From assembly GCA_050012355.1 (NCBI GenBank), contig JBEKHI010000320.1:1-10961 (forward strand): a stretch of 10,961 bases of DNA. Reading direction: 5' to 3'. The position numbers and the translations under genes are program-made. Every line of letters starts with the position of its first letter. Positions within the stretch are counted from its first letter, which is position 1. This DNA comes from JBEKHI01 sp050012355. GTDB lineage: Bacteria > Actinomycetota > Actinomycetes > Streptosporangiales > Streptosporangiaceae. The notes beneath the pieces were generated by a model. The model saw only the letters and a list, made by a program, of their open reading frames with translations. It had not been told where the DNA came from and ran no database searches. Positions 1-6,869 of this stretch are shown piece by piece.

Positions 1-1
1 G

Positions 2-1042
2 GAGGAACTGCAGGCCACCGTGCTGGAGGCCTCCCGCCGGGAGCACGAGGCCCGGGGCTGGCGGGCGGCCGCCGCGGGCGGCCTGGCGGTGTGCTCGCTG
101 GACGGGACGCTGATCCGGGTCCCGGACACGCAGGTCAGGGCGCTGCCCTTGAATGACGTCTCCACCCGGGGCCTGCTCGGGATAACGCACGGCCCGTCCG
201 GCGGCGGGAAGGGCAAGGCCGCCGGCGAGCAGAAGCTGCTCGACGAGGCCGTGGAGGCATACCCGCACCTGTTCGCGAAGGACCGGCTCTGGATCGCGGA
301 CCGGAACTTCCCCGGAGCGGCCCGGCTCGCCCGGCTGATCGCCCGGACCCACGTGCTGATCAGGCTGAAAAGCGACATCCCGCTGAAGCGGACCTCCCCG
401 ATCCTGGCCGACGGCTCGTATCTCGCGGAGCTGTCAGGCGACGGCCTCACGGTACCGGTCCGGGTCATCGAGTACTACGCCGAGGTCGAGGGCCAGGACG
501 TTCTCGAGATGTTCTGCCTGGTCACCGACCTCACCGATATCGAGGCCCACCCGGCGCCGCAGCTCGCCGGGCTCTATAAATGGCGGTGGGACGGGTCGGA
601 GACCGCACTCCGGGAAGCGAAAGCCTCCCTCGACGGCGCCGGCCCGGGCACAGGGCCGATGCTCCGCTCTAAGTCCCCGGCCCTGGTCCGGCAGGAACTC
701 GCGGCCTGGACCGCCGCGACCGAGATGACACGCGGCGTCGCCCGCGACGCCGCGGCCGCCGCCGTCCCCGCGAGGAAGGGCCGCCGCGCCGGGCAGCCCG
801 TCCGGCCCCGCGAGATCTCCTGCGCCCGCACCCGCCGCGCCGTCACCGCCGCGATCTGCGCCGGCGGGACCTGCTACGAGGCCCTGACCAGGGAAATCGC
901 GAAATACCGGGTCATCATCGACCGGAACCGCCACCGCGCCCGCAAGTCGAAATCACCCAGCAGCTTCGCCCGGGCCACCGGGAAGGACACCCGCACCCGC
1001 ATCGCGCCCGCCGTCATCACCATGGCCAACGCCCCGGCCTGA
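2..1042 (+). CDS. IS4-like DDE transposase, 5' end outside window
   Basis: Probable cut-and-paste transposase of the IS4 superfamily. The frame is open from base 2, so the gene enters from the left; GTG at 20 is only the first internal start, and roughly the first 100 residues are probably missing. Numbering from that GTG, the catalytic triad is readable: first Asp in SLDGT (D28), second Asp in WIADRNFP (D94), and the Y-R-E-K signature in YKWRWDGSETALREAK (Y186, R189, E194, K201). R to E is four residues apart rather than the usual three. The C-terminus is Arg/Lys-rich (about 300-330) and ends in a clean TGA. No stop or frameshift interrupts the visible part, so the gene may be intact. No terminal repeat could be assigned because the left end is absent. 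Family assignment rests on motifs and remembered family members, not on a search. Confidence 0.82.
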   Translation, partial: EELQATVLEASRREHEARGWRAAAAGGLAVCSLDGTLIRVPDTQVRALPLNDVSTRGLLGITHGPSGGGKGKAAGEQKLLDEAVEAYPHLFAKDRLWIADRNFPGAARLARLIARTHVLIRLKSDIPLKRTSPILADGSYLAELSGDGLTVPVRVIEYYAEVEGQDVLEMFCLVTDLTDIEAHPAPQLAGLYKWRWDGSETALREAKASLDGAGPGTGPMLRSKSPALVRQELAAWTAATEMTRGVARDAAAAAVPARKGRRAGQPVRPREISCARTRRAVTAAICAGGTCYEALTREIAKYRVIIDRNRHRARKSKSPSSFARATGKDTRTRIAPAVITMANAPA

Positions 1043-1536
1043 CCAGCCAGACAGGAAACTACCCGCAGTAACCAAACCATCGAACCGGACAACGACGCCT
1101 AAACACCTAAACCCCGTGGCATTGCGCTGCGGCCCGAGCTGGCAATCACCTCGGCGTACCGCCGCCGCTGACAACTGCTACGCGCCCAGCTGAGGTCCAT
1201 TTTCGGCTCAGCTCCATAATTAAGATGGTGGATGACGGGATCCGGCAGCGTTCAACTGACGCGGTCCCGTGGTTGAACGAGCCGCTGGTCTGCCAGGCAA
1301 TTAGTTGCTCTCCGCAGGGCGGCTCGTCGCGGCGGTCGCCGAGGCCGAGGAGATCGTGCGGCAGCCGCGACCGGTTTTGACCTGACCCCGCTGTATCCCA
1401 AGCTGCGGCCGGTACTGTCGGGGCTGGTGGAGATCGCCTACGACGCCAATAACCAGCCGACGCTACATCGAGTCGCTGGTGTATGAGAGCAGCGCGTACG
1501 GCGAGGAGCGGCAGTCGGTGGTTCACCGGCCGCAGG
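1043..1536. other. Gene-free debris downstream of the IS4-like transposase
   Basis: No convincing gene on either strand. Bases 1043-1140 should include the right end of the IS4-like element, but its terminal repeat cannot be recognised without the left end. Around 1330-1500 short stretches read like coding sequence in changing frames, each soon closed by a stop, which suggests decayed coding DNA. I do not recognise the parent gene. The minus-strand frame at 1146-1643 has no family resemblance and is treated as compositional. Confidence 0.5.
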
Positions 1537-1620
1537 CACCTGCCGGTCCTGCGCGGCACGCTCATCCACGTCACCGTCGAACGGCTCCCTGACGGCCGCG
1601 ACCCGCACCGGGCCATGTGG
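1537..1620 (+). pseudogene. Middle fragment of a DDE transposase (relic)
   Basis: The frame beginning HLPVLRGTLIHVTVERLP and continuing to HRAMW resembles the central block of a large actinobacterial transposase family, in which a (V/L)xGTLIRLxVxxLPG...PVWLWWS segment precedes the catalytic Glu region. After MW at 1620 the similarity stops and tyrosine recombinase-like sequence takes over. The following part of the same transposase (W-Q, then the EHVFKF block) resumes at about 2461 on the same strand. This suggests one transposase gene interrupted by the recombinase relic. Only about 28 codons are recognisable, so family identity comes from memory and is moderately certain. Confidence 0.5.
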
Positions 1621-1651
1621 CGGGGTCGGCGGGTCACGGCCACATGGCGCG

Positions 1652-2460
1652 GTGCGGTTGGGAGCGCACCTGGAGCTCTTCACGGACCTGTGCCGGTGGA
1701 CGGAGCGTGAGGCATCGCCCCGGCCGGGCTGGACGGCGGCTAGGTCGCGGTGTTCCTCGCCGACAGGCGGCGTCGCGGCCGCACGGAGCAGTTATGCAGC
1801 GACCGCGGTCCGCTTCACCGCGCAGGAGGTCTGGGCCCGCGATATCACGCGCTTCCTGGTGGGCAACTGCCCGCAGCGGGCATGCCCGGGAGACGGTTCC
1901 CGCTCTCCGGTCGTTCCTGCGGTTCTGTCATCTGGACGGTGTCATCCCGTCCGTGCTCGACGGCGCCGTGCCGGCGGCCGGGACGCGGATGAGCCCGCTG
2001 CCGAAGGGCATCCCGGACGGTGACTTTGACCTGCTGCTCGCGAGCTGCGACCGGGAGCTCCCGCGGGGACTGCGAGATTACGCGATCCAGGTCCTGCCAG
2101 CCTGCCTCGGGCTGCGCGCGGGCGAGGTCGCGGCGATGAGCTGGACGACATCGACTGGCGCCGCGGCGAGCTGGCGGTCCGCGGGAAAAGAGGCCGGGAG
2201 GAAACGCTTCCGCTGCCGGTGACGTCGGCGAGGCGATCGCCGGCTACCTCCGCTCCGGGCGGCTGGAATCCGGCAGCGCGATGGTGTTCCTGCGCTGCTA
2301 CGCCCCGCGGCGGTGACTGACGACCCGGGGAGTGACCGGCATCGTCTACGCGGCATGCGACCGTGCGGGCATTGCCCGCGCGGGGCGCACCGGCTCGGCC
2401 ACACCGCGGCCAGCCGGATGCTCGCGGGAGGAGCGAGCCTCGGCGAGGTCGGCGAGGCGC
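1652..2460 (+). pseudogene. Tyrosine recombinase/integrase pseudogene, C-terminus missing
   Basis: Site-specific tyrosine recombinase (phage integrase family), readable only by hopping between frames. The pieces in order are an N-terminal SAM-like region with AVRFTAQEV (about 1800) and RSFLRFCHLDGVIP (about 1905), then SPLPKGIPDGDFDLLLASCD and LRDYAIQVLPACLGLRAGEV holding the box I Arg (about 2110). Next come LDDIDWRRGELAVRGKRG with the beta-hairpin Lys, DVGEAIAGYLRSGR and VFLRCYAPRR, then GVTGIVYAACDRAG and finally HRLGHTAASRMLAGGASLGEVGE (2388-2455). At least four frame changes and in-frame stops (for example TAG at 1741) disrupt it. The box II motif, normally HxLRH, reads HRLGH, so the catalytic Arg is replaced by Gly (codon 2397-2399). 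Sequence after GEVGEAP, including the expected C-terminal nucleophile Tyr, is absent and replaced by transposase sequence. It cannot encode an active enzyme. Confidence 0.78.
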
Positions 2461-2875
2461 CCTGGCAGATTTCCTCATTATGAGCATGTCTTCAAGTTCA
2501 TCAAGCGCGCCCTCGGCCTCACCGCGGCCAAAGTCCGCACCCCAGAGCACGCCGACCGCTGGGCACGGGTCGTCATGGCCGCCTGGTCCCAGCTGCTGCC
2601 CGCCCGGCCGCTGGCCGCTGATCTCCGCCGCCTCTGGGAGAACAGCCCGGTCCCGGCCGGCCGCTGACCCTGGGCCGGGTCCGCCGGGCTTTCGCAACAT
2701 CCGCCGCGACCTAGGCACACCCGCCCGTGTCGCGAGACCCTCCCGCGCCGGACCCGGCAGGTCCGAAGGCAGCAGCAAAGGCCCTGCACCCCGCTACCTC
2801 CTCCCCGGCGAAGTCGGCGCAGCGCGCACAGCAAACACGGCACTGACCAGGGAAAAGGTTAAAACTTTGGCTTAA
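2461..2875 (+). pseudogene. C-terminal relic of a DDE transposase
   Basis: Similar to the C-terminal third of the same actinobacterial transposase family as the 1537-1620 fragment. WQ is followed by YEHVFKFIKRALGLTAAKVR, then DRWARVVMAAWSQLLPARPL and AADLRRLWENSPVP, which fits the family pattern around its catalytic Glu (EHxFKFxK). The frame changes near 2660 (PLTLGRVRR in frame 3) and again near 2690 (GFRNIRRDLGTPA in frame 2). It then runs through a basic, proline-rich tail, GPGRSEGSSKGPAPRYLLP, to TAA at 2873-2875. The two frameshifts and the missing N-terminal part make it a pseudogene. Its left edge abuts the recombinase relic directly, at GEVGEAP/WQ. Confidence 0.68.
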
Positions 2876-2921
2876 CGCGGACCATTGGCGTTATCCGAGG
2901 GATACCTGCTGCGCCTACAAC

Positions 2922-2954
2922 CCTGCCATTGGAGACGTTTCGTCGTGCGGCAGG
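2922..2954. other. Possible nested hairpin
   Basis: CCTGCC (2922-2927) pairs with GGCAGG (2949-2954). Inside the loop, GACG (2934-2937) pairs with CGTC (2941-2944) around TTT. No T-run follows, so it does not look like an intrinsic terminator. It lies in the non-coding gap between the transposase relic and the ancestral start of the heptose gene, so a leader or cruciform role is conceivable. Stems this short also occur by chance in GC-rich DNA. Confidence 0.2.
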
Positions 2955-3021
2955 CAAACCGCGTCGAGTACGGGCATGCCTGGCTGAAGCTAGCGGCTAA
3001 AGCAAGCCTGATGTTTTATTT

Positions 3022-3026
3022 AGGGG
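3022..3026 (+). promoter_or_regulatory. Displaced ribosome binding site of the heptose gene
   Basis: AGGGG lies four bases upstream of the ATG in the left copy of the target duplication (ATG at 3031). If the ISKra4 element is removed, this ATG is fused to the AAGGCAGTG... coding sequence now starting at 4493, which restores a purine-rich Shine-Dalgarno in front of the nucleotidyltransferase/HAD gene. The spacing is slightly short. The insertion has separated this site from its gene by 1.46 kb. Confidence 0.4.
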
Positions 3027-3028
3027 CC

Positions 3029-3035
3029 GTATGAA
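3029..3035 (+). repeat. Left target-site duplication GTATGAA
   Basis: Seven-base direct repeat immediately outside the left inverted repeat of the ISKra4-like element. The same seven bases follow the right inverted repeat at 4491-4497. It contains the start codon ATG (3031-3033). Confidence 0.75.
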
Positions 3036-3058
3036 GGGGCGCATCTCCATGGCAGGTA
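3036..3058 (+). repeat. Left terminal inverted repeat of the ISKra4 element
   Basis: Starts GGGGCGCATCT and ends AGGTA. Against the reverse complement of 4468-4490, 16 of 23 positions match: 10 of the first 11 bases, plus an AGGTA block at the same distance from both ends. Confidence 0.72.
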
Positions 3059-3079
3059 TGAATATCCTCAAATTCCTGG

Positions 3080-4446
3080 TTGAATCCATCTGAATTGGGA
3101 GAGTCTGGGTGTTCTGGCGTATCTCAGGTGATTCAAGCTGGTCGGCGGGATGGCGGCGGTGTGCCAGGAAGGCGGCCGGGGTTTCCGTTCCGTCACCGGT
3201 TCAGCGGTTTCTGCGGCTGTTTCCGGGATGATGAGCAGAAATCAACCCCTGGCAGGCCATCTGGAGGCACGGCGGTGAGGCAGGTCCGGGAGGACGGGAG
3301 CGACGCCCCGGTGGACTCGGAGCGGGCGGGGGTTACCAGAGCCGCCGGTATCCGGCACGGTAGCGTGGAGGCCAGGCATGGACGGGATGTGACCAGCGCG
3401 TTCGGGCCGGTCCGCGTCACCCGGATGGCCTACCGCAACCGCCGCGAGCCGAACCTGTACCCGGCCGACGCCCGGCCGGTCCTGCCTGAGGACCCGTACT
3501 CCCTGGGAATGCGGTCCCTGGCAGCCTTCCACTTGGCCGTCGGCGAGTTCGAGCTTATCGAGGCCCGCACTGGCGTCACGGTCGGCCGCGCCCAGCTCGT
3601 CGGCCTCGCAGAAGACCGCGCCGCCTGGACGGACGACTTCTACGAGGAACGCGCCCGTGATGCGGACGAGGATCCGCCGGACACTGATGTGATCATGATG
3701 CAGGGCGACAGCAAGAGCATCATCATGCGCCCGGAGCACCGCAAGCACCATGAGAGCGCTGGCACCGTCCGGTCCAGGATCAACAAGATGGCCGAGATCG
3801 TCGCGGTTGTTGGCTTCACCCCTGACGTCCGCGAGCCGGAGGACATCGCCGCCCCGCCCGCCCGCCGCCAGGCGCACTCCGGCCCGGAGGCCCGCGATAA
3901 GTGGCTATCGCCTCGGTCACCGAGAGCATCGAGGACATGATGGCCGCAGCGTTCGACGAGGCCTACCGCCGTGACCCCCAGCGGACCCGGCAGCGGGTCT
4001 TCCTCGTCGACGGGAACAAGCAACAGATCACCGCCATTGAGGACCATGCCGCCGAGCACGGGCTGAAGGTCCTGGTCCTGATCGACTGCATCCACGTCAG
4101 CGGCTATATCGGCAAGGCCGCCGCCGCGCTCCACGCCGGCGCTCCCGTCACCTACCTGACGAACAACCAGCAGCACATGAAGTACGACAAGGCCCTCGCC
4201 AAGGGATGGCCCATCGCCACCGGCATGATTGAGGGCACCTGCAGATTCGTCATCGAGGACAGATTCGGAATTACAGGCGCGAGATGGTCCCCCGACGGCG
4301 CCAAGCTCATCCTCAAGCTCCGCGCTGTCGTCGTCAACGGCGACCTCGGCGACTACATGAACTATTACAAGGAACGCTACGGCAGCGAGCACCACCTCGC
4401 CTGCTACGACGAGGACACCATCGAGCGCCTCGACTTCGCCGCATGA
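3080..4446 (+). pseudogene. ISKra4-family transposase, frameshifted and internally deleted
   Basis: Recognised by family blocks in order: GVTRAAGIRHGSVE and TSAFGPVRVTRMAYR (N-terminal region), NLYPAD and LPEDPYSLGMRSLAAF, then QGDSKSIIMRPE with the first catalytic Asp (codon 3707-3709). MAEIVAVVGFTPDVREP and DKWL follow, to about 3898. The reading frame then slips by one, and the remainder continues in the frame 3901-4446: FLVDGNKQQI (second Asp), LIDCIHVSGYIGKAA, then directly TYLTNN, KGWPIATGMIEGTCR (catalytic Glu region) and FGITGARWSPDGAKLILKLRA. Between GKAA and TYLTNN intact relatives, as I remember them, have roughly 60-70 more residues, so an in-frame deletion is inferred. TTG at 3080 is only the outer start and has no good ribosome binding site; the first 60 or so residues are not recognisable. 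No slippery heptamer is visible at the frameshift. It is considered inactive. Confidence 0.8.
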
Positions 4447-4467
4447 CCGAAACATCTAGAAACAAAC

Positions 4468-4490
4468 TACCTCTAAGAAAGATGTGCCCC
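4468..4490 (-). repeat. Right terminal inverted repeat of the ISKra4 element
   Basis: Read on the minus strand it begins GGGGCACATCT and has AGGTA at the same offset as the left end. It ends immediately before the right target duplication. Confidence 0.72.
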
Positions 4491-4497
4491 GTATGAA
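4491..4497 (+). repeat. Right target-site duplication GTATGAA
   Basis: Direct repeat of 3029-3035. It supplies the ATG (4493-4495) and the AA of the second codon for the downstream heptose gene, so the coding sequence itself was left intact by the insertion. Confidence 0.75.
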
Positions 4498-6064
4498 GGC
4501 AGTGATAATCGCCGGGGGCAAAGGTACACGTCTGGCAGAGTTCACCCGGGTCACGCCTAAGTCACTGCTTCCCGTGGCATGCAGGCCGGTTCTTGAACAT
4601 CAGATTGAGCTTCTGAAAGGCAGCAACATTACGGAAATAATCCTCGCAACCGGGCATCTTGCACGAAACATCTCCGAACAATTTGCTGATGGGCGACAAT
4701 ATGGTGTTAATATCGAGTATTTGGAGGAAGATAAACCACTCGGCACTGCCGGAGCGCTCATGAAACTCAAAGACCGACTTCGTGAGCGCTTTCTTCTCAT
4801 CTACGGGGATCTTATACTGGATCTACATATTGGTAGATTGACTCGCTTTCATGTTGACCATTCTGCTTTGTGTACATTGGTGGTACATCCAAACAGTCAT
4901 CCGCATGATAGCGATGTAGTAGTGATAGACCGATCGAACGTGATCGTAAACGTACTGGAAAAGAACAAGTCCCGCAATTTTCACTACAACAATTTGGTAA
5001 ACGCAGGGGTCTTTGTCTGTGAGCCTGGGCTCATGGACTTCGTTGGTGAAGCCGCACCGCAGGACTTGGAGAAAGATGTTATCAGGGCCGCCATGAAGAC
5101 TGGCCGTGTCTATGCCTACCGAACGACAGAGTACATTCGGGACATGGGGACCGCTGGGCGTTATGCGCAAGTTCAAGCAGACATGATGAAAGGAATTCCC
5201 GCTAAGAGAAATCTCCGGCGCAGACAGAAAGCCGTGTTTCTCTATAGAGACGGACCGATTAATAAGTCTGTCGGGCTTGTTTACCGGCCCGGGCAGCTGA
5301 CCCTCGCGGAAAATTCCATTCAGGCTATACGTATGTTGAATGAGTCCGAATACCTCTGCATAGTCATCGCCGACCAATCGGTCGTAGTGCGAGGTCTTTG
5401 CACCGCAGCTGAGATGGAGCAGATCGATAGATGTTTGGAGACTCTGCTGGCTGAGGGCGGGGGCTATATAGACGCGCTTTATTACTGCCCGAATCATCCA
5501 GATAAGGGCTTCTCCGGAGAGAATCCTGACTACAAGGACGATTGCAAGTTTCGTAAGCCAGGAACTCTGCTTTTCGAGATAGCGGCTACGACATACAATA
5601 TCGATTTGTCAACTTCTTATATGGTCGGAGACGCAACAGTAGATATCCAGGCTGGCAAGAACGCAGGCATGCGTACAATACTCCTCTCGGTTGACGACGA
5701 GGGAGTGCGCGACGGTGAGTGCGATGTGGAGGCTGACTTGCACGCCGACTCTTTGTATGGAGCGGTTAACATTATTCTGACCGAGACGCGTGACGAGATG
5801 AGTGAGAATGGCCAGCACAAGGACACGGCTAGTAGGTCCGGTATAGCGGAGAAAGAGAGAGGAAAGTCGGATTCAGATGCGGCAGGATGCGACGGCTTAT
5901 CTGCAAGGACTGAAACTGTTTATAGGCGCGATGGGCACGCTCCCGGGATAGCCGCCATCGCGGACCGGCTGATCGCAGTAAATAAGCGGAGCGGGGTCAT
6001 GTTTATGTGTTCGAAAATGACGGAAGTGCAGCATCGCATCGCACTTGGTCAACGATTTCAATAA
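4493..6064 (+). CDS. hddC: Heptose-1-phosphate nucleotidyltransferase fused to a degenerate GmhB-type HAD phosphatase
   Basis: Cytoplasmic two-domain protein, apparently for GDP-D-glycero-alpha-D-manno-heptose synthesis. Residues 1-232 are a sugar-phosphate nucleotidyltransferase: MKAVIIAGGKGTRL with GGKGTR at 8-13, PKSLLPV, GTAGAL (84-89), metal ligands in YGD (D106) and RDMGT (D217). Residues about 245-430 resemble GmhB heptose-bisphosphate phosphatase (HAD subfamily IIIA). Motif I is FLYRDG instead of FLDRDG: the nucleophile Asp is Tyr251 (codon 5243-5245). Motif II is VIADQSV (usually VTNQSG). Zinc ligands C332 and C351 remain, but the usual CPHH reads CPNH and the second CxC Cys is Phe353. 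K355 and D380/D384 remain. ATG 4493 fits the family N-terminus better than GTG 4484, which lies in the IS end. Residues beyond about 432 probably run into the decayed gmhA, so the original stop is unclear. GC content is clearly lower than in flanking genes. The nucleotidyltransferase may still work; the phosphatase very likely does not. A different sugar-nucleotide substrate is possible. Confidence 0.78.
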   Translation: MKAVIIAGGKGTRLAEFTRVTPKSLLPVACRPVLEHQIELLKGSNITEIILATGHLARNISEQFADGRQYGVNIEYLEEDKPLGTAGALMKLKDRLRERFLLIYGDLILDLHIGRLTRFHVDHSALCTLVVHPNSHPHDSDVVVIDRSNVIVNVLEKNKSRNFHYNNLVNAGVFVCEPGLMDFVGEAAPQDLEKDVIRAAMKTGRVYAYRTTEYIRDMGTAGRYAQVQADMMKGIPAKRNLRRRQKAVFLYRDGPINKSVGLVYRPGQLTLAENSIQAIRMLNESEYLCIVIADQSVVVRGLCTAAEMEQIDRCLETLLAEGGGYIDALYYCPNHPDKGFSGENPDYKDDCKFRKPGTLLFEIAATTYNIDLSTSYMVGDATVDIQAGKNAGMRTILLSVDDEGVRDGECDVEADLHADSLYGAVNIILTETRDEMSENGQHKDTASRSGIAEKERGKSDSDAAGCDGLSARTETVYRRDGHAPGIAAIADRLIAVNKRSGVMFMCSKMTEVQHRIALGQRFQ

Positions 6065-6330
6065 GAGGGCGAGCGTCGGCCTGCATAATGGATTCCGGTT
6101 TATTGTCTAACGATAATGTCCCGGTCCCGCTGCAACAGCAAGCGATATTGACTGCGATGAGGTATTTATTAGCCAGCTAAGGAATTGCTTGAAGCCGCGG
6201 GGTCTCGTGATCGGGATATCGAGCGGAAGCAATTCTTGTAATGTAATAAGAGCTGTTCGGCATGCTAAGTCATTGGGTGTGGAGAGTATAGGTTTGACTG
6301 GATATGACGGCGGGCAGCTGATCGTCGCGG
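5877..6330 (+). pseudogene. gmhA: Sedoheptulose-7-phosphate isomerase (SIS domain) pseudogene
   Basis: GmhA converts sedoheptulose 7-phosphate to glycero-manno-heptose 7-phosphate, the first step of the pathway served by the preceding gene. The protein can be followed only across frames. MRQDATAYLQGLKLFIGAMG runs from ATG 5877 (frame 3) to a TAG at 5949. PGIAAIADRLIAVNKRSGVMF follows (frame 2, about 5943-6009), then VYVFENDGSAASH (frame 1, about 6001-6039; the expected GNGGSAA loop reads ENDGSAA), then ASHLVNDFNKRASVGL (frame 3). NDNVPV follows at 6109 (frame 1), and ASDIDCDEVFISQLRNCLKP into LVIGISSGSNSCNVIRAV and IGLTGYDGGQL (frame 3, about 6138-6320). The ISxSGNS sugar-phosphate motif reads ISSGSNS. 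At least four frame changes are needed. The last roughly 40 residues of the family are missing; the frame continues into unrelated high-GC sequence. Confidence 0.78.
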
Positions 6331-6632
6331 GTCACGTGAGCCTGCAGATCGAGGGGTTCGACCGGATCTACCTCAACAGGTGGGTGCCGGGGTTGCAGAC
6401 GTCCGGGCAACTCGCTTGGTGGCTGGGCTGGCGGGGGTACCCGATTGCGTCGTCAGCGGCGCTGGGGAAGTTCAGGCAGAGGTTCCGGCAGGCGGTTCGC
6501 CGGTACGCGGACGGCAACGCCATCCAGTGGGTGACGTTCCGCAAAGGGGACCGGAAGCTGGACGTGATGCGCCCGTACCTGGATGCCATCGACAGGACCA
6601 TCGCCGCCGCCCGGCTCGAACGCGCGGCCTGA
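6331..6632 (+). pseudogene. N-terminal remnant of an uncharacterised actinobacterial protein family
   Basis: Begins within VSLQIEGFDRIYLNRWVPGL and continues with LAWWLGWRGYPIASSAALGKF, FRQAVRRYADGNAIQWVTFRKGDRK and VMRPYLDAIDRT to TGA at 6630-6632. I recall a common protein of roughly 500 residues in actinomycetes and other bacteria whose N-terminus has the pattern GFDRIYLNxYVPxLQ...RGxxIxSxA...F.KGxRKxDVM. I know of no established function. Only about the first 100 residues are present here. The frame is open upstream and is shared with the gmhA relic, giving a continuous chimeric reading frame from 6189 or earlier. Composition jumps from low GC to high GC at about 6310-6330, marking the junction. 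Identity is from memory and uncertain. Confidence 0.45.
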
Positions 6633-6869
6633 CCCCATGCCTGCGGCAGCGCCCACGCACTCCCCGGCGCGATCAAAACTCAAGACAAACGTCAAAATCC
6701 CCGTGCCTTAGAAGACGAGTCTTGAACCATCTAATGATGTTCTTGGTCCGTGAGTGAAGCCTCTGAATTTTCCGCAATCGGTTTCCGCTTGATCCGGACA
6801 AGCGAGTCAACGCCGCGCCGCGCAGCCGCTGCCCACCGGTGAGGCTCTACCTCTCTTGGCGCCCGGATC

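Larger units (their letters stand above)
3036..4490 (+). mobile_element. ISKra4-family insertion sequence, 1455 bp, defective
   Basis: Boundaries come from three consistent signs: imperfect terminal inverted repeats starting GGGGC(G/A)CATCT at both ends, a 7-bp direct repeat GTATGAA outside each end, and one transposase gene of ISKra4 type filling the interior on the plus strand. The element is probably somewhat shorter than an intact relative because the transposase lacks an internal segment of roughly 60-70 residues. The well-preserved target duplication argues that it moved as a unit and has not rearranged with its flanks since. It sits between the original ribosome binding site and the coding sequence of the heptose nucleotidyltransferase gene. 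With a broken transposase it could move only if helped in trans. Confidence 0.8.

Noticed and set aside
1942..2778. Long minus-strand open frame of 278 codons
   Set aside because: It lies opposite the recombinase and transposase relics, is rich in Arg, Pro, Gly, Ala and Ser as expected from antisense GC-rich DNA, and has no recognisable family.
2873..2893. TAACGC/GCGTTA inverted repeat after the transposase relic as a terminator
   Set aside because: It has only a 6-bp stem, a 9-nt loop, no extension and no T-run.
3890..3910. Programmed frameshift producing the ISKra4 transposase
   Set aside because: No slippery heptamer is visible, and the downstream half also seems to lack an internal segment, so ordinary inactivation is simpler.
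3640..4455. Minus-strand open frame of 271 codons opposite the ISKra4 transposase
   Set aside because: The plus strand carries clear transposase motifs here. The antisense frame is Val/Asp/Gly-rich shadow sequence.
6712..6723. AAGAC/GTCTT short inverted repeat in the gap between the two relics
   Set aside because: A 2-nt loop and 5-bp arms are compatible with chance, and no associated signal was seen.
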